Assembly: GCA_013203625.1 (NCBI GenBank)
Contig: JABMPX010000003.1
Location: 1-38,416, forward strand
Direction of reading: 5' to 3'
DNA length: 38,416 bases
Source: Parcubacteria group bacterium
Lineage (GTDB): Bacteria > Patescibacteriota > Minisyncoccia > Portnoybacterales > UBA2143
In this document: positions 7,639-17,016 of the stretch, one piece after another
Layout of the letters: every line of letters begins with the position of its first letter
How positions within the stretch are numbered: the stretch's first letter is position 1
Notes under the pieces: model-generated
What the model was told of the DNA's origin: nothing
What the model saw: the letters and a program-made list of their open reading frames with translations, nothing else
The model's database searches: none
Made by a program: the position numbers and the translations under genes

Positions 7639-8976
7639 TCAGGCACGGCCTCTTATACATTTTAGTTTTCTTCTAAAAGCGATAAATAATAGGATGAAGT
7701 AGAGAATACTTCCGGCTGAAAAACCTAATGCTAGGCCAGGAACTCCCATTGATTGAGATAGAATCCAAGCAATGGATAAACGAAAAACTGTTGCAAAAAG
7801 TCCGATAATAAATGGTGTTTTAGTATCTTCTAATGCAAAAAAGCCGCGCAAAAATAACAGGATTAAAGCTTCAGCAAAAAGTCCGATTGAGAAATATGAC
7901 AAGGTTTGATAAGTTAGAATAATATTATCAACATTAAAACGGCCAGTTCCTAAAATAATTCGGACAATAGGTTCGCGCAGGAGGATAAATAAAGCGGTTG
8001 CAGGCAGGATATAAAAAAGAATTCTACGAGCAGTGTGGGAAAATGTTTTAACAAAATTGCTTATATCTCTCTTCTGAGCTGCTTCTGAAAGCTTAGGAAA
8101 AGCAGCTAGAACAAAAGAAAGACCAAAAACGCCTAATGGAAAGCTCCAAATATTAAAAGCTAGATTGTAAACAGCAATACTGCCTATGGTCAAAAAAGAA
8201 GCAAAAACAGTCATTACCCAAAAATTAATCTGCGAAAGCGCCAAGCTCAAAACACGGGCTGGCATAATTTTAAAAATCCTCTGAACTCCTTCAAATTTAA
8301 AATCAAAAACTGGCCTCCATCTAAATCCACAAAGATAAGCGCTGGGCACTTGAATTAACATATGCATAAAAGCGCCCAGAACTACGCCATAAGCTAATCC
8401 TAAAAGACCAAAATATTTAACTAAAACCAAAGCGCCAAAAATAATGCCTATGTTGTACATAATTGGTCCCAAAGAATAAACTAGGAAACGTTTGAAACTC
8501 TGTAAAATTCCTCCAAAAACAGCGCTTAACCCTAAAAACAAAGGGCTTAAGAACATAATTCTGGTTAATTGGATGCTTAAAGATAACTTTTCTGGATCAA
8601 AACCAGGAACAATTAATTTCATTAACCAAGGGGTGAATATAACAAAAATAAAAGAAATGACAATCAAAGACAAAGTCATCAAATTAAGAACGCTATTAGC
8701 CAAATGCCAAGATTTCTCCTTGTCTTTCTGCAGATAACTCACAAAAACAGGAATAAAACCAGCTGAAATAGCGCCAAAAACCAGCAATGAATAAACTAAA
8801 TCAGGAATACGAAAAGCAGCATAATAAATATCAAGTTCATCCCCTGCTCCAAACTGACCAGCTAAAATTCGATCTCTAATTAACCCTAGCAATCGGCTAA
8901 CCAAAGAAGCCGCTCCCAAAATGAAAGCGGCTGCAGCAATAGTTTTTGATTTGTTGTTAAAAAAATCTTTTAGCAT
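7639..8976 (-). CDS. murJ: Lipid II flippase MurJ / MviN family
   Basis: Multi-TM MVF-family protein; ASLVSRLLGLIRDRILAGQFGAGDELDIYYAAFRIPDLVYSLLVFGAISAGFIPVF. Confidence 0.92.
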   Translation of the reverse strand: MLKDFFNNKSKTIAAAAFILGAASLVSRLLGLIRDRILAGQFGAGDELDIYYAAFRIPDLVYSLLVFGAISAGFIPVFVSYLQKDKEKSWHLANSVLNLMTLSLIVISFIFVIFTPWLMKLIVPGFDPEKLSLSIQLTRIMFLSPLFLGLSAVFGGILQSFKRFLVYSLGPIMYNIGIIFGALVLVKYFGLLGLAYGVVLGAFMHMLIQVPSAYLCGFRWRPVFDFKFEGVQRIFKIMPARVLSLALSQINFWVMTVFASFLTIGSIAVYNLAFNIWSFPLGVFGLSFVLAAFPKLSEAAQKRDISNFVKTFSHTARRILFYILPATALFILLREPIVRIILGTGRFNVDNIILTYQTLSYFSIGLFAEALILLFLRGFFALEDTKTPFIIGLFATVFRLSIAWILSQSMGVPGLALGFSAGSILYFILLFIAFRRKLKCIRGRA

Positions 8977-8988
8977 ACTTTACTTATT

Positions 8989-11382
8989 TTAAAAGTTAAA
9001 AGTTGCGCCTAAAAATCTATCTATCTTTAAATCGCTTTCGTAATTTAAAATCCCTAATTCTTGATTTATTGCATCTGGATATTTCCATGATACCTGCCAA
9101 TTTTCTGGAAATTTTAATTTATGACTGAATTGACTACCAATGCTGCCTAATTGCTTTTGTGTTAATAAACTATAACTATCTACTGATTTCGTCAAGTCGA
9201 TTTTAAATGGCAGCCTATATTTATAAATCAAAACAACTGTTTCACCCGGACTGATATAAGTCCAGTTCCCAAAAACAGTTTTTCCGCTTTCCTGAAGAAT
9301 ATGAGTTCCTGTTTTTTTATCAATAACCATTTTACTCTCAATTTCATTTATTAAAGAATCTGTTTTAAAACCTTGTTCTTGATAATCAATTGGCGGCTGA
9401 TAAATTTCTAAACTTTGGCCTTGAGCTGAAATTAATTCACTGCCTAATGGCAGATAAACTCTTAGATAATTAGTGTTGACTCTATTCCACCAATCATATT
9501 TAGACTGACCGCCTTGATGCTTTCGAGTAACTGTCAAGGTGTCAATAATTGAACCGTCTGGCTGAATTTCTGCTTGGTGTTCAATTGTTTCCCTAACCAT
9601 CTTATCGGTCTTATACCCATTAATATTAGAAGAGACAACACTTAAATAATCCTTATCAGTGGATAAAATCTTGCCAGCCCAGCCCCATTCAATAGCTAAT
9701 TCCTCTAATGCTGGATTATTGAAATAAGCTAAAATATGCTTTTCTTCAAAACAGTTAAAAATAATTTCCAGCGCTTCTTTTCTTTCTTGAGAAGACAATT
9801 GATTTAGAGCATGAATAAATTTAGGAGCAAAGTCAGCTAAAATCTTCTTTGGGCGGTTTAGCTCTTTATCATAATCAACTTCTACTTTGTGCTGAATTAA
9901 TTCAACAAAATTATCTTGAGTTAAAACAACATCATACTCAGGCATAGAAATTGGGCCAGTTAATTCTAAAAGACGTTCAATAAGCGTTGGAGTTAAACTA
10001 ATTACTCCATCTGTGGTTGGCCCGCCTGTCTTTTCATAAAACCAAGATATTTTCTGGGCAGAAGTTGGAAAATCAGCAAACCAGTTAGCATCATGCATTG
10101 ACCAGGCAGTGCTAATTTTTTGAATTGGCTGAGGCGGGATAATCTTTTCATGAAGCTGACCATCGGCATTAAAAATGCCATCAATGAAAAGGTCTTTTAT
10201 TTCTCCTCTATCTAAAGTTAAAAGACCGTAAGTGCCGATAAATCCGCCTGTAGCCCTGATTTCGCTATTATTCTGGAAAATCAATAAATATTGGCGTGGG
10301 TTATCATGCCCCAAGAAATCCAGCAAAGCCTCTGAATAATCCAATGCCTGAGCAAGCATTTCTTCAATTAAGGGCAATTTTTCTTTTAAAGAAACTACTC
10401 CTTCCTGGATTTCAACAGGAAGAACATTAATATCAACTTGTTCAAGCTCTTGATTAGCTGATTTAATTCCGAGCAAGGCATTATTTAAATCATCTCTACT
10501 AATGTTTATAGAATCAGACAATGAATTTTTTTTAGAAGCAAGAATATTGTTTTTGGTTTCGCCTGGCAAATTAATTAAATTAAATAAATTATCAAAAGAA
10601 AATAAATTTACTGCTGAAGCCAATTTCTGTCCGGACTGAGCTAAATTCTCGCCAACTTTGACCAGATGACTTCCTGAAGAAATTAATGAAGAACCCGGCA
10701 AACTATCTAAAATACCTAAAGTTAATCTGCCTAATTTTTTGATTTCTTGATGAGCTTTAAAAAAGTTTGCATGAGCTGAACTAAAATTCTGTTCAGCTGT
10801 TTGCCAATCAGCTTGCTCTAATGAATTTTGGGCTGATAATAGGCTCTGGTAAGCAGATAAACTATTAGCCAGAACATTCTCTTTGATTTCAAATCCTTGG
10901 TTTAACCAAGCAGCAGTTGGGACAAGCAAGGCAATAAAAAAACCAACTATTAAAAAGCCGATTAAAGGTCTGGAATAAATTTTCTTCTTGCGCGTGATTT
11001 CTGATAAAGGAAATTTCTGGGAAGCTGCTTCTGGAAAATAAAAATCCTCTATGCTGGCAAGATTTGTTTTTTGCCGAACGCTTAAAAAGCTATCATCTGC
11101 ACCAAACTCTTCCAATTCAAATAGAATTTCTTCCTTGGTTGGCAAATTTTCAGTTTCTACTGGTTTTGGTTCAGACGAAATTTTAAGCTTTGATTCGTTT
11201 TGCGCTTCAAAATCTGATTTGACATTTATTGCCTTTTCTCTCTGCAAGTCTTCTTGTTTTGTTCTTCTATCTCTTAAATCTAAAACTGTTTGTATTTTTT
11301 TTATTTTCTCTACATCCAAATCGCCCTTATTAGTAACAGGCTTGATGTCAAATAAAGCAGTTAAGATGCGGTTAGGATACAT
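8989..11382 (-). CDS. DUF4012 domain-containing envelope protein (start MYPNRIL chosen; ORF extends to 11475)
   Basis: TM then FLGHDNPRQYLLIFQNNSEIRATGGFIGTYGLLTLDRGEI, a DUF4012 hallmark. Confidence 0.85.
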   Translation of the reverse strand: MYPNRILTALFDIKPVTNKGDLDVEKIKKIQTVLDLRDRRTKQEDLQREKAINVKSDFEAQNESKLKISSEPKPVETENLPTKEEILFELEEFGADDSFLSVRQKTNLASIEDFYFPEAASQKFPLSEITRKKKIYSRPLIGFLIVGFFIALLVPTAAWLNQGFEIKENVLANSLSAYQSLLSAQNSLEQADWQTAEQNFSSAHANFFKAHQEIKKLGRLTLGILDSLPGSSLISSGSHLVKVGENLAQSGQKLASAVNLFSFDNLFNLINLPGETKNNILASKKNSLSDSINISRDDLNNALLGIKSANQELEQVDINVLPVEIQEGVVSLKEKLPLIEEMLAQALDYSEALLDFLGHDNPRQYLLIFQNNSEIRATGGFIGTYGLLTLDRGEIKDLFIDGIFNADGQLHEKIIPPQPIQKISTAWSMHDANWFADFPTSAQKISWFYEKTGGPTTDGVISLTPTLIERLLELTGPISMPEYDVVLTQDNFVELIQHKVEVDYDKELNRPKKILADFAPKFIHALNQLSSQERKEALEIIFNCFEEKHILAYFNNPALEELAIEWGWAGKILSTDKDYLSVVSSNINGYKTDKMVRETIEHQAEIQPDGSIIDTLTVTRKHQGGQSKYDWWNRVNTNYLRVYLPLGSELISAQGQSLEIYQPPIDYQEQGFKTDSLINEIESKMVIDKKTGTHILQESGKTVFGNWTYISPGETVVLIYKYRLPFKIDLTKSVDSYSLLTQKQLGSIGSQFSHKLKFPENWQVSWKYPDAINQELGILNYESDLKIDRFLGATFNF

Positions 11383-11389
11383 ACGCCTA

Positions 11390-12502
11390 TTATACCACAG
11401 AAAGATAAATATCCATTGTCTCCTGAGCTGTTTTAAGCCAATCGTATTTCTTAATTCTTTTAAATCCTTGTTCAATAAGTTTTTTTTGAAGATTTTTATC
11501 TTCTAAAACCTGTTTAATTTTTTTAGCCATATCATCAATATTCTCCGGATTAAAATATACAGCTGCTTTACCTAAAATCTCCGGCAAACAAGATGAATTT
11601 GAACAAACCACTGGTATTCCATAAGCCATTGCTTCTAATGGCGGCAAGCCGAAACCTTCGCATAATGAAGGAAAAACATAAACAGAGGCATTTTTATATA
11701 AAGTAAACAATTCTTTATCTGAAACAAAATCAGTAAAAATTATCTGTTTTGAATTTGAGAATTGGTTTTGTATTCTCTTGTAAAAATAATCTATCTCTCC
11801 CACTAAAATCAATTGCAAATCCATTTGAGAGTCTTTTACTAACTTATTAAAAGCTAAAATCAATCGCTCTAAATTCTTGTGAGGATACGCATTGCCTACG
11901 TAGAGCAAATATTCTTTGGGGGCTGCCCCCAGTACTCTGGGAGCAGCCCCCAAAGATACTCCCTCATAAATTACCTTAATTTTTTCTTTTCTAACTCTGA
12001 AATACTTTAAAATATCTTTTTTAGTATAATTAGAAACAACAATAATTTTTTTAGCTCTTTTAACAGCTGAAAAAATAACTATTTTATAAGCTAAGTTTTT
12101 TAATGAATACAGAAAAGGGCTTAAAGTAGAAGCGCGGCTTGTTGGGAATTTTTTTAAAATTAAATCATGAATAGTGATAATAAACGGCTTAAAATAAAAA
12201 ACCGGTACATTAAAATGTGGAAAATGCATCAAATCAATCCCTGCTTTCTGAATTTTAAATGGCATAAAAATCTGCTCTTTAAGGCTATACCATTTGTAAT
12301 CAGCTAAAACTTTTTTGAAATTGGGATTAGCTGGTTGATATTCATCCCAATTTTCCTTTCTTAGAAAAATAACAAATTTATTAGTTGAATTTACTTTTTC
12401 TAAATTCTCTACTAATTTCTGGACATAACGGCCTAATCCTTTTTGTTTGGGACCAAAAAATCGCGCATCTATCCCGATTTTAATTTGATTTTTTTTTCTC
12501 AT
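11390..12502 (-). CDS. Glycosyltransferase family 4 (GT-B), carrying an in-frame palindromic insertion (LGAAPRVLGAAP)
   Basis: YVGNAYPHKNLERLILAF; ASVYVFPSLCEGFGLPPLEAMAYGIPVVCSNSSCLPEI. Confidence 0.92.
   Translation of the reverse strand: MRKKNQIKIGIDARFFGPKQKGLGRYVQKLVENLEKVNSTNKFVIFLRKENWDEYQPANPNFKKVLADYKWYSLKEQIFMPFKIQKAGIDLMHFPHFNVPVFYFKPFIITIHDLILKKFPTSRASTLSPFLYSLKNLAYKIVIFSAVKRAKKIIVVSNYTKKDILKYFRVRKEKIKVIYEGVSLGAAPRVLGAAPKEYLLYVGNAYPHKNLERLILAFNKLVKDSQMDLQLILVGEIDYFYKRIQNQFSNSKQIIFTDFVSDKELFTLYKNASVYVFPSLCEGFGLPPLEAMAYGIPVVCSNSSCLPEILGKAAVYFNPENIDDMAKKIKQVLEDKNLQKKLIEQGFKRIKKYDWLKTAQETMDIYLSVV
11913..11956. repeat. 44-bp near-perfect palindrome within the glycosyltransferase CDS
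   Basis: TCTTTGGGGGCTGC-C-CCCAG-TACTCT..: 14-bp perfect arms (11913-11926/11943-11956), one mismatch that is a U.G wobble on the mRNA strand, then 5 more bp. Confidence 0.95.
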
Positions 12503-13632
12503 TTTACCAGCATTTTTAATGTTTCTTTAGCGCATTTTTGCCAAGAAAACTTTTTGGCCTGTTCAATGCCTTTTTTAACTAATCGCTCTCTTAGTCCTTT
12601 GTCTGTCAAAATTGTTTCCATAGACCAAGCTAATTCATCAATGTTATAGGGATCAATCATTAATGCTCCCTGTCCAACTACTTCTGGCAAAGAAGAATTA
12701 CAAGAAACAATAGTTGGCTTGCCGCAAGCCATTGCCTCTAAAGGCGGGAATCCAAAACCCTCAAAAAAACTAGGATAAACAAAAATCTCAGCTAAATTGT
12801 AAAGACAGGGCTTGTCTGTTTCCTCAATAAAGCCAGTAAAAACTATATCTCGGCTGTATTTTGATTCTCTGGCTGTTCTTAGAATGTCTTGATAAAGCCA
12901 GCCTTTGGTTCCAGCAATAACCAATTGGATGGATTGTTCTTTTCTTAATAATTCAAACGCTTTAATCAATCCTATAAGATTCTTTCTGGGCTCAATAGTG
13001 CCGAAATAAAGAATGAATTTCTTTGGCAGCTTATATTTCTCCCTAATTTTCTTCTTAATTCCCGACTCATAATTCATAATTCTAAACTGTTTGCCTACTC
13101 CAGAATAAATCACCTTTATTTTACTTGGCTCAATTCCATAAATACTAATCAAATCATCTTTGGTTGATTGAGAAACAGCAATAATTTTATCTGCCTGTTT
13201 AGCTTCTTTCTGCGCATCTATTAAAAATTTCTGCCAAGCTCTTTTGCGCCAGGAAAAAAAATAAGGATAGCGCTCAAAAGATAAATCATGAAAAGTAACC
13301 ACTTTTTTACAATTAATTGACAAAGGAGCTGTAAAAAAATGCGGGTTAAAATAAACATCAACCTTGCCTAATAATTTATCTATTTTAGGCTGATTAAAAT
13401 ATCGCGTTCCTGCAAAAAAAAGACGATTAGGAATTCTAAAATTTTTTAAATAAACATTATCTAAAAAAAGCCAAGGATAATTTAACTCGGCTTTTTGATA
13501 AGCATTATAAAAAAGTTGATAATTAATTTTTGGATCAAGTGATAAAAGTTCGGACAATAGATTAATCGTATATTCCTCAACCCCAGTCCTTGTTCCTCGA
13601 GCCAAAACTCTAATGTCAATTCCAATGTTCAT
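12499..13632 (-). CDS. Glycosyltransferase family 4 (start MNIGIDIR chosen)
   Basis: YFGTIEPRKNLIGLIKAFELL; EIFVYPSFFEGFGFPPLEAMACGKPTIVSCNSSLPEVVG. Confidence 0.92.
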   Translation of the reverse strand: MNIGIDIRVLARGTRTGVEEYTINLLSELLSLDPKINYQLFYNAYQKAELNYPWLFLDNVYLKNFRIPNRLFFAGTRYFNQPKIDKLLGKVDVYFNPHFFTAPLSINCKKVVTFHDLSFERYPYFFSWRKRAWQKFLIDAQKEAKQADKIIAVSQSTKDDLISIYGIEPSKIKVIYSGVGKQFRIMNYESGIKKKIREKYKLPKKFILYFGTIEPRKNLIGLIKAFELLRKEQSIQLVIAGTKGWLYQDILRTARESKYSRDIVFTGFIEETDKPCLYNLAEIFVYPSFFEGFGFPPLEAMACGKPTIVSCNSSLPEVVGQGALMIDPYNIDELAWSMETILTDKGLRERLVKKGIEQAKKFSWQKCAKETLKMLVK

Positions 13633-14701
13633 AGATAAACTCCTTAATTCTTTGTTTGAACTTCTCCTGATCAAATTCCATTGCTTTTTCTCTAATAACT
13701 TTAGGATCAAAATTATTAGGATTAAACTTTTTCAAAACTTCTACTAAGCTTTTTTTTGTTTGTTCTTTAAAAAACAAACCTGTTACTTCTGGTTTAATAG
13801 TTTCCAGCGCGCCACCAGCTTGATAAGCAATAACTGGCCTGCCAGAAGCCATTGCTTCTACAGCTGTAATGCCAAAATCTTCTTCTTGAGGGAAAATAAA
13901 TGCCTGACAATGAGCATAGTAGTCCTTTAATTTATTATCTGAAACTAAGCCGACGAATTCTATGTTCCCCTTTGATATTTTTTCTAATCTTTTTCTGTCA
14001 GGACCATCGCCAATAATTTTTAATGGCAATCCTAATTGATTAAACGCTTCAATAGCCAAATCAATACGTTTGTATGGTAAAAAACGGCTGACTATAAGAA
14101 AATAATCATCTATCTTATCAGCCAAATAAAATAAATCTGTTTTAACTGGCGGATGAATAACTTTTGATTCCTGATGATAATATTTTCTTATACGCTGACT
14201 CACAAAATTAGAATTAGCAATAAATTTGTCTACCCGGGCTGCTGCTTGTTCGTCCCAAAGACGAATATAGTTCATAAAAAAAGGAATAATTTTTTTTATC
14301 GGTCCAGAATAACCAAATTCTTCAATATATCTATGAGAATCATCCCAGGCATAACGAATTGGCGTATGACAATAGCAAATATGGAGCGCCTTTGGCGAAG
14401 TAATCACACCCTTAGCATAACTGGCTGAATCAGAAAGGACTAAATCGTATTGAGAAAGATCAAATTGTTCAATAGCCAACGGCATTAACATTAAAAAGGG
14501 ACGATGATGCGATTTGACTAAAGGAACTTTTTGTAAAAAAGATGTTTTGATTTGACAATTTTTAAAAGCTGAACCAGTTCTTTTTTCATCATAAAGCAAG
14601 GTATAGATAGGCGCTTTTGGAAAAATTTGACAAAATGCCTCTAATACCCTCTCTGCCCCTCCGTATTGATTTAAGTAATCATGAACAAGAGCAACACGCA
14701 T
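13616..14701 (-). CDS. Glycosyltransferase family 4 (WbaZ/mannosyltransferase-like)
   Basis: MRVALVHDYLNQYGGAERVLEAF; CYCHTPIRYAWD; AFIFPQEEDFGITAVEAMASGRPVIAYQAGGALETI. Confidence 0.92.
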   Translation of the reverse strand: MRVALVHDYLNQYGGAERVLEAFCQIFPKAPIYTLLYDEKRTGSAFKNCQIKTSFLQKVPLVKSHHRPFLMLMPLAIEQFDLSQYDLVLSDSASYAKGVITSPKALHICYCHTPIRYAWDDSHRYIEEFGYSGPIKKIIPFFMNYIRLWDEQAAARVDKFIANSNFVSQRIRKYYHQESKVIHPPVKTDLFYLADKIDDYFLIVSRFLPYKRIDLAIEAFNQLGLPLKIIGDGPDRKRLEKISKGNIEFVGLVSDNKLKDYYAHCQAFIFPQEEDFGITAVEAMASGRPVIAYQAGGALETIKPEVTGLFFKEQTKKSLVEVLKKFNPNNFDPKVIREKAMEFDQEKFKQRIKEFIYEHWN

Positions 14702-14707
14702 TAATTT

Positions 14708-16096
14708 TTAACAGGCCGATCTATCCCTCAATAAAACAATCCCTGTTTTAAAAAAGATTTTTAAATCCATTAATAAGGACCAATTTTCCACATAGTAAGT
14801 ATCTAATTTAATTTCTTCTTCAAAAGGCAAATCCGAACTGCCGCTGGCTTGGGCAAAGCCAGTCATACCAGCTTTAATGGCCAAAACTTTTTTATGATGC
14901 TTCTGATATTGGGCTATTTCATCTGGTTGATGAGGACGCGGCCCAATTAAACTCATTTCTCCACTAAGAACGTTTATCAGTTGAGGCAATTCATCAATCC
15001 TATATTTGCGCAAAATTCGACCGACTTTAGTTACTCGAGGATCATTTTTTATCTTAAAAAGAGGGCCGTCCTCTCTTTCATTATGTTTCCTTAAGGATTT
15101 TTTCATTGCTTCAGCATCTTCAACCATTGAACGGAATTTATAAAGATCAAATTCCTTATTCCGGCTGATTCTTTTTAATTTAACTAAAACTGGCCCAGGA
15201 GAACCGCCTTTAATAATAAAAGCAATCAGCATAAAAAATGGGCTCAGTAAAATCAAGCCAAAGAAAGCAACTATAAAATCAATGAACCGTTTAATAATTT
15301 TCCCCCATCCATCTAAAGCAGTTCTTTTAATCTCAATCAAAGGAATAGTTCCTAATGTTTCAAATGAAGTATTAGCTGTTAATGTTTGGAAAAGATTTGG
15401 CACAAATTTAAAAATTAAATGATTTTCTTCGCAGAAATCAACTAATTCCAAAACTTTTCCTTTTGGCCAATTCAGATCTGCTAAAATAATTTCATCAAGG
15501 CCTTGTTTTTTAAATTTGATTTTAATTTTATTAATATCTACTCCTGCTAAACTGCCTGCTAATTGATAGCCCAGATTCGGCTGTTTTTTAATATTCTTAA
15601 TAATTTTCTCGCTAATGCCATCTTGACCAATAACCAAAACTCTATTGGCTCCAAAATGATGTTTTTTCATTAAATATTTCTGCCATTGATTAATTAAAAA
15701 ACGGCCAAAACAAACAGAAACAATAGCTATGGCCCAGCCAGCTAGTATAAGAAAACGGGAATCAAACCATTCTCGTTGAAGAAAAGTATAAAAAACTAAA
15801 ATGATAATGCCAGCTGAAATGCCAATAATTATTTTAAAAAAATCATTCAAAAGCGGTCTGATAGATTTAATCCTATAAAGGCCAACCAAAGCAAAAACAA
15901 TTAAAAGAAAAACAGAAATAATAATAATCAAGCTAAAATACCTACCAAAAGGAAGGTTTAAAGAGAAAAGCACTGGACGATATTCAGATACCCAAGGATT
16001 AATTCGTAGAAAATAAGCTCCTAACCCAGCGCATAAAAGCATTAAAAAATCCAAAGGAACTAGAATAGCTGTAAAAAAAAGCTCTGATTTCTTCAT
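14708..16096 (-). CDS. Polyprenyl-phosphate sugar-1-phosphate transferase (WcaJ/bacterial sugar transferase type)
   Basis: 4-5 N-terminal TMs, CoA-binding-like domain, KRFIDFIVAFFGLILLSPFFMLIAFIIKGGSPGPV...YKFRSMVEDAE...KYRIDELPQLINVLSGEMSLIGPRP. Confidence 0.95.
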   Translation of the reverse strand: MKKSELFFTAILVPLDFLMLLCAGLGAYFLRINPWVSEYRPVLFSLNLPFGRYFSLIIIISVFLLIVFALVGLYRIKSIRPLLNDFFKIIIGISAGIIILVFYTFLQREWFDSRFLILAGWAIAIVSVCFGRFLINQWQKYLMKKHHFGANRVLVIGQDGISEKIIKNIKKQPNLGYQLAGSLAGVDINKIKIKFKKQGLDEIILADLNWPKGKVLELVDFCEENHLIFKFVPNLFQTLTANTSFETLGTIPLIEIKRTALDGWGKIIKRFIDFIVAFFGLILLSPFFMLIAFIIKGGSPGPVLVKLKRISRNKEFDLYKFRSMVEDAEAMKKSLRKHNEREDGPLFKIKNDPRVTKVGRILRKYRIDELPQLINVLSGEMSLIGPRPHQPDEIAQYQKHHKKVLAIKAGMTGFAQASGSSDLPFEEEIKLDTYYVENWSLLMDLKIFFKTGIVLLRDRSAC

Positions 16097-16152
16097 TTCT
16101 TTATTCTAATTATTTTTTAAGAAAAAATCAATATCCAGAGTTATATTGCCCA

Positions 16153-16180
16153 TAAAAAAACACGCTTAATCACGTGTTTC
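16153..16180 (-). terminator. Intrinsic terminator downstream of rnpB
   Basis: Minus strand GAAACACG-TGATTAAG-CGTGTTTTTTT hairpin plus U tract. Confidence 0.85.
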
Positions 16181-16187
16181 TTTATAG

Positions 16188-16536
16188 CTCAAGCAAGCAA
16201 TAAGCCGGGTTCTGTTTTAGATAGTCATTTATCTAGCCCCGACGTTACCGTCGGGATCAAGCGAGCTACTTTTCATCAGCCGCTTGAGGCGACTGGTTTG
16301 CTCTTGCACCAGGCAGGGTTTACCACTCCGACAGGTCTCCCGTCGGAGAGAGGGGTCTTACTCCCTCACTTTTCACCTTTACCTCTTTTTAGGAGATTAC
16401 CCCTAAAATGAAGGAAATATTGTCTCTGTGGCACTTTCCCTATTCTCACGAACGGTGGGAATTACCCACTGCCGCTTACGGTGCCCGGACTTTCCTCCCC
16501 GACTTCACGTCAGGGCGACCATCTCGCTTACTTGAA
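16188..16536 (-). ncRNA. rnpB: RNase P RNA
   Basis: GAGGAAAGTCCGGGC and ACAGAACCCGGCTTA universal cores; P1 pairing CAAGTAAGC/GCTTGCTTG; ACAGAGA and GGTAAACCC segments. Confidence 0.96.
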
Positions 16537-16544
16537 CTGTCTAT

Positions 16545-16573
16545 ATATTATCATGGATAAAAAGCTCTGTCAA
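16545..16573 (-). promoter_or_regulatory. rnpB promoter TTGACA-N17-TAATAT (extended -10)
   Basis: Minus strand TTGACAGAGCTTTTTATCCATGATAATAT, about 7 nt upstream of the expected rnpB 5' end. Confidence 0.85.
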
Positions 16574-16575
16574 TC

Positions 16576-17010
16576 TTATAAAAGCGGTTGTTCTCTTCCT
16601 TGTTCATCTAACGCTTGATTAACCAATCTGTCAGCTTCTTTATTTTTTTCACGAGAAATATGCTTAAAACTAATTTGTTTAAAATCCAGCATTAAATTCC
16701 AAACTTTAAGAAAAAACGGCTGAAGATCCTCTTCTTTAATTTTATACTGATGATTAAGCTGCTTAACAATTAATTCACTGTCTGAACAAAATTCAATTTC
16801 TATTTCCTTAGCTTTCTTCTTGCCAAAAAGCAATTTAACTTTTTTTAAAGCAAAAATAACTGCTTGATATTCAGCTTGATTATTAGTTGCTTCATCAATA
16901 AATTCACTGTATTTCTTAATTGTCTGGCCATCTTGAATGATAACCACACCAATAGCTGATGGGCCAGGATTGCCACGCGCACCGCCATCAACATAGATAA
17001 CTAATTTCAT
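16576..17010 (-). CDS. RNase HI-family protein
   Basis: YVDGGARGNPGPSAIGVVI, NNQAEYQAVIFAL, SDSELIVKQLN, HISREKNKEADRLVNQAL. Confidence 0.92.
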   Translation of the reverse strand: MKLVIYVDGGARGNPGPSAIGVVIIQDGQTIKKYSEFIDEATNNQAEYQAVIFALKKVKLLFGKKKAKEIEIEFCSDSELIVKQLNHQYKIKEEDLQPFFLKVWNLMLDFKQISFKHISREKNKEADRLVNQALDEQGREQPLL

Positions 17011-17016
17011 AATAGT

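Noticed and set aside
10002-10184. 60-aa minus ORF inside the DUF4012 gene
   Set aside because: Out-of-frame on the same strand as a well-supported long CDS.
11383-11475. Upstream extension of the DUF4012 ORF to 11475
   Set aside because: It would overlap the glycosyltransferase gene end; MYPNRIL at 11382 is a better start.
13633-13710. Upstream extension of the second glycosyltransferase to 13710
   Set aside because: The GT4 fold begins at MNIGIDIR (13632); the extension overlaps the upstream gene extensively.
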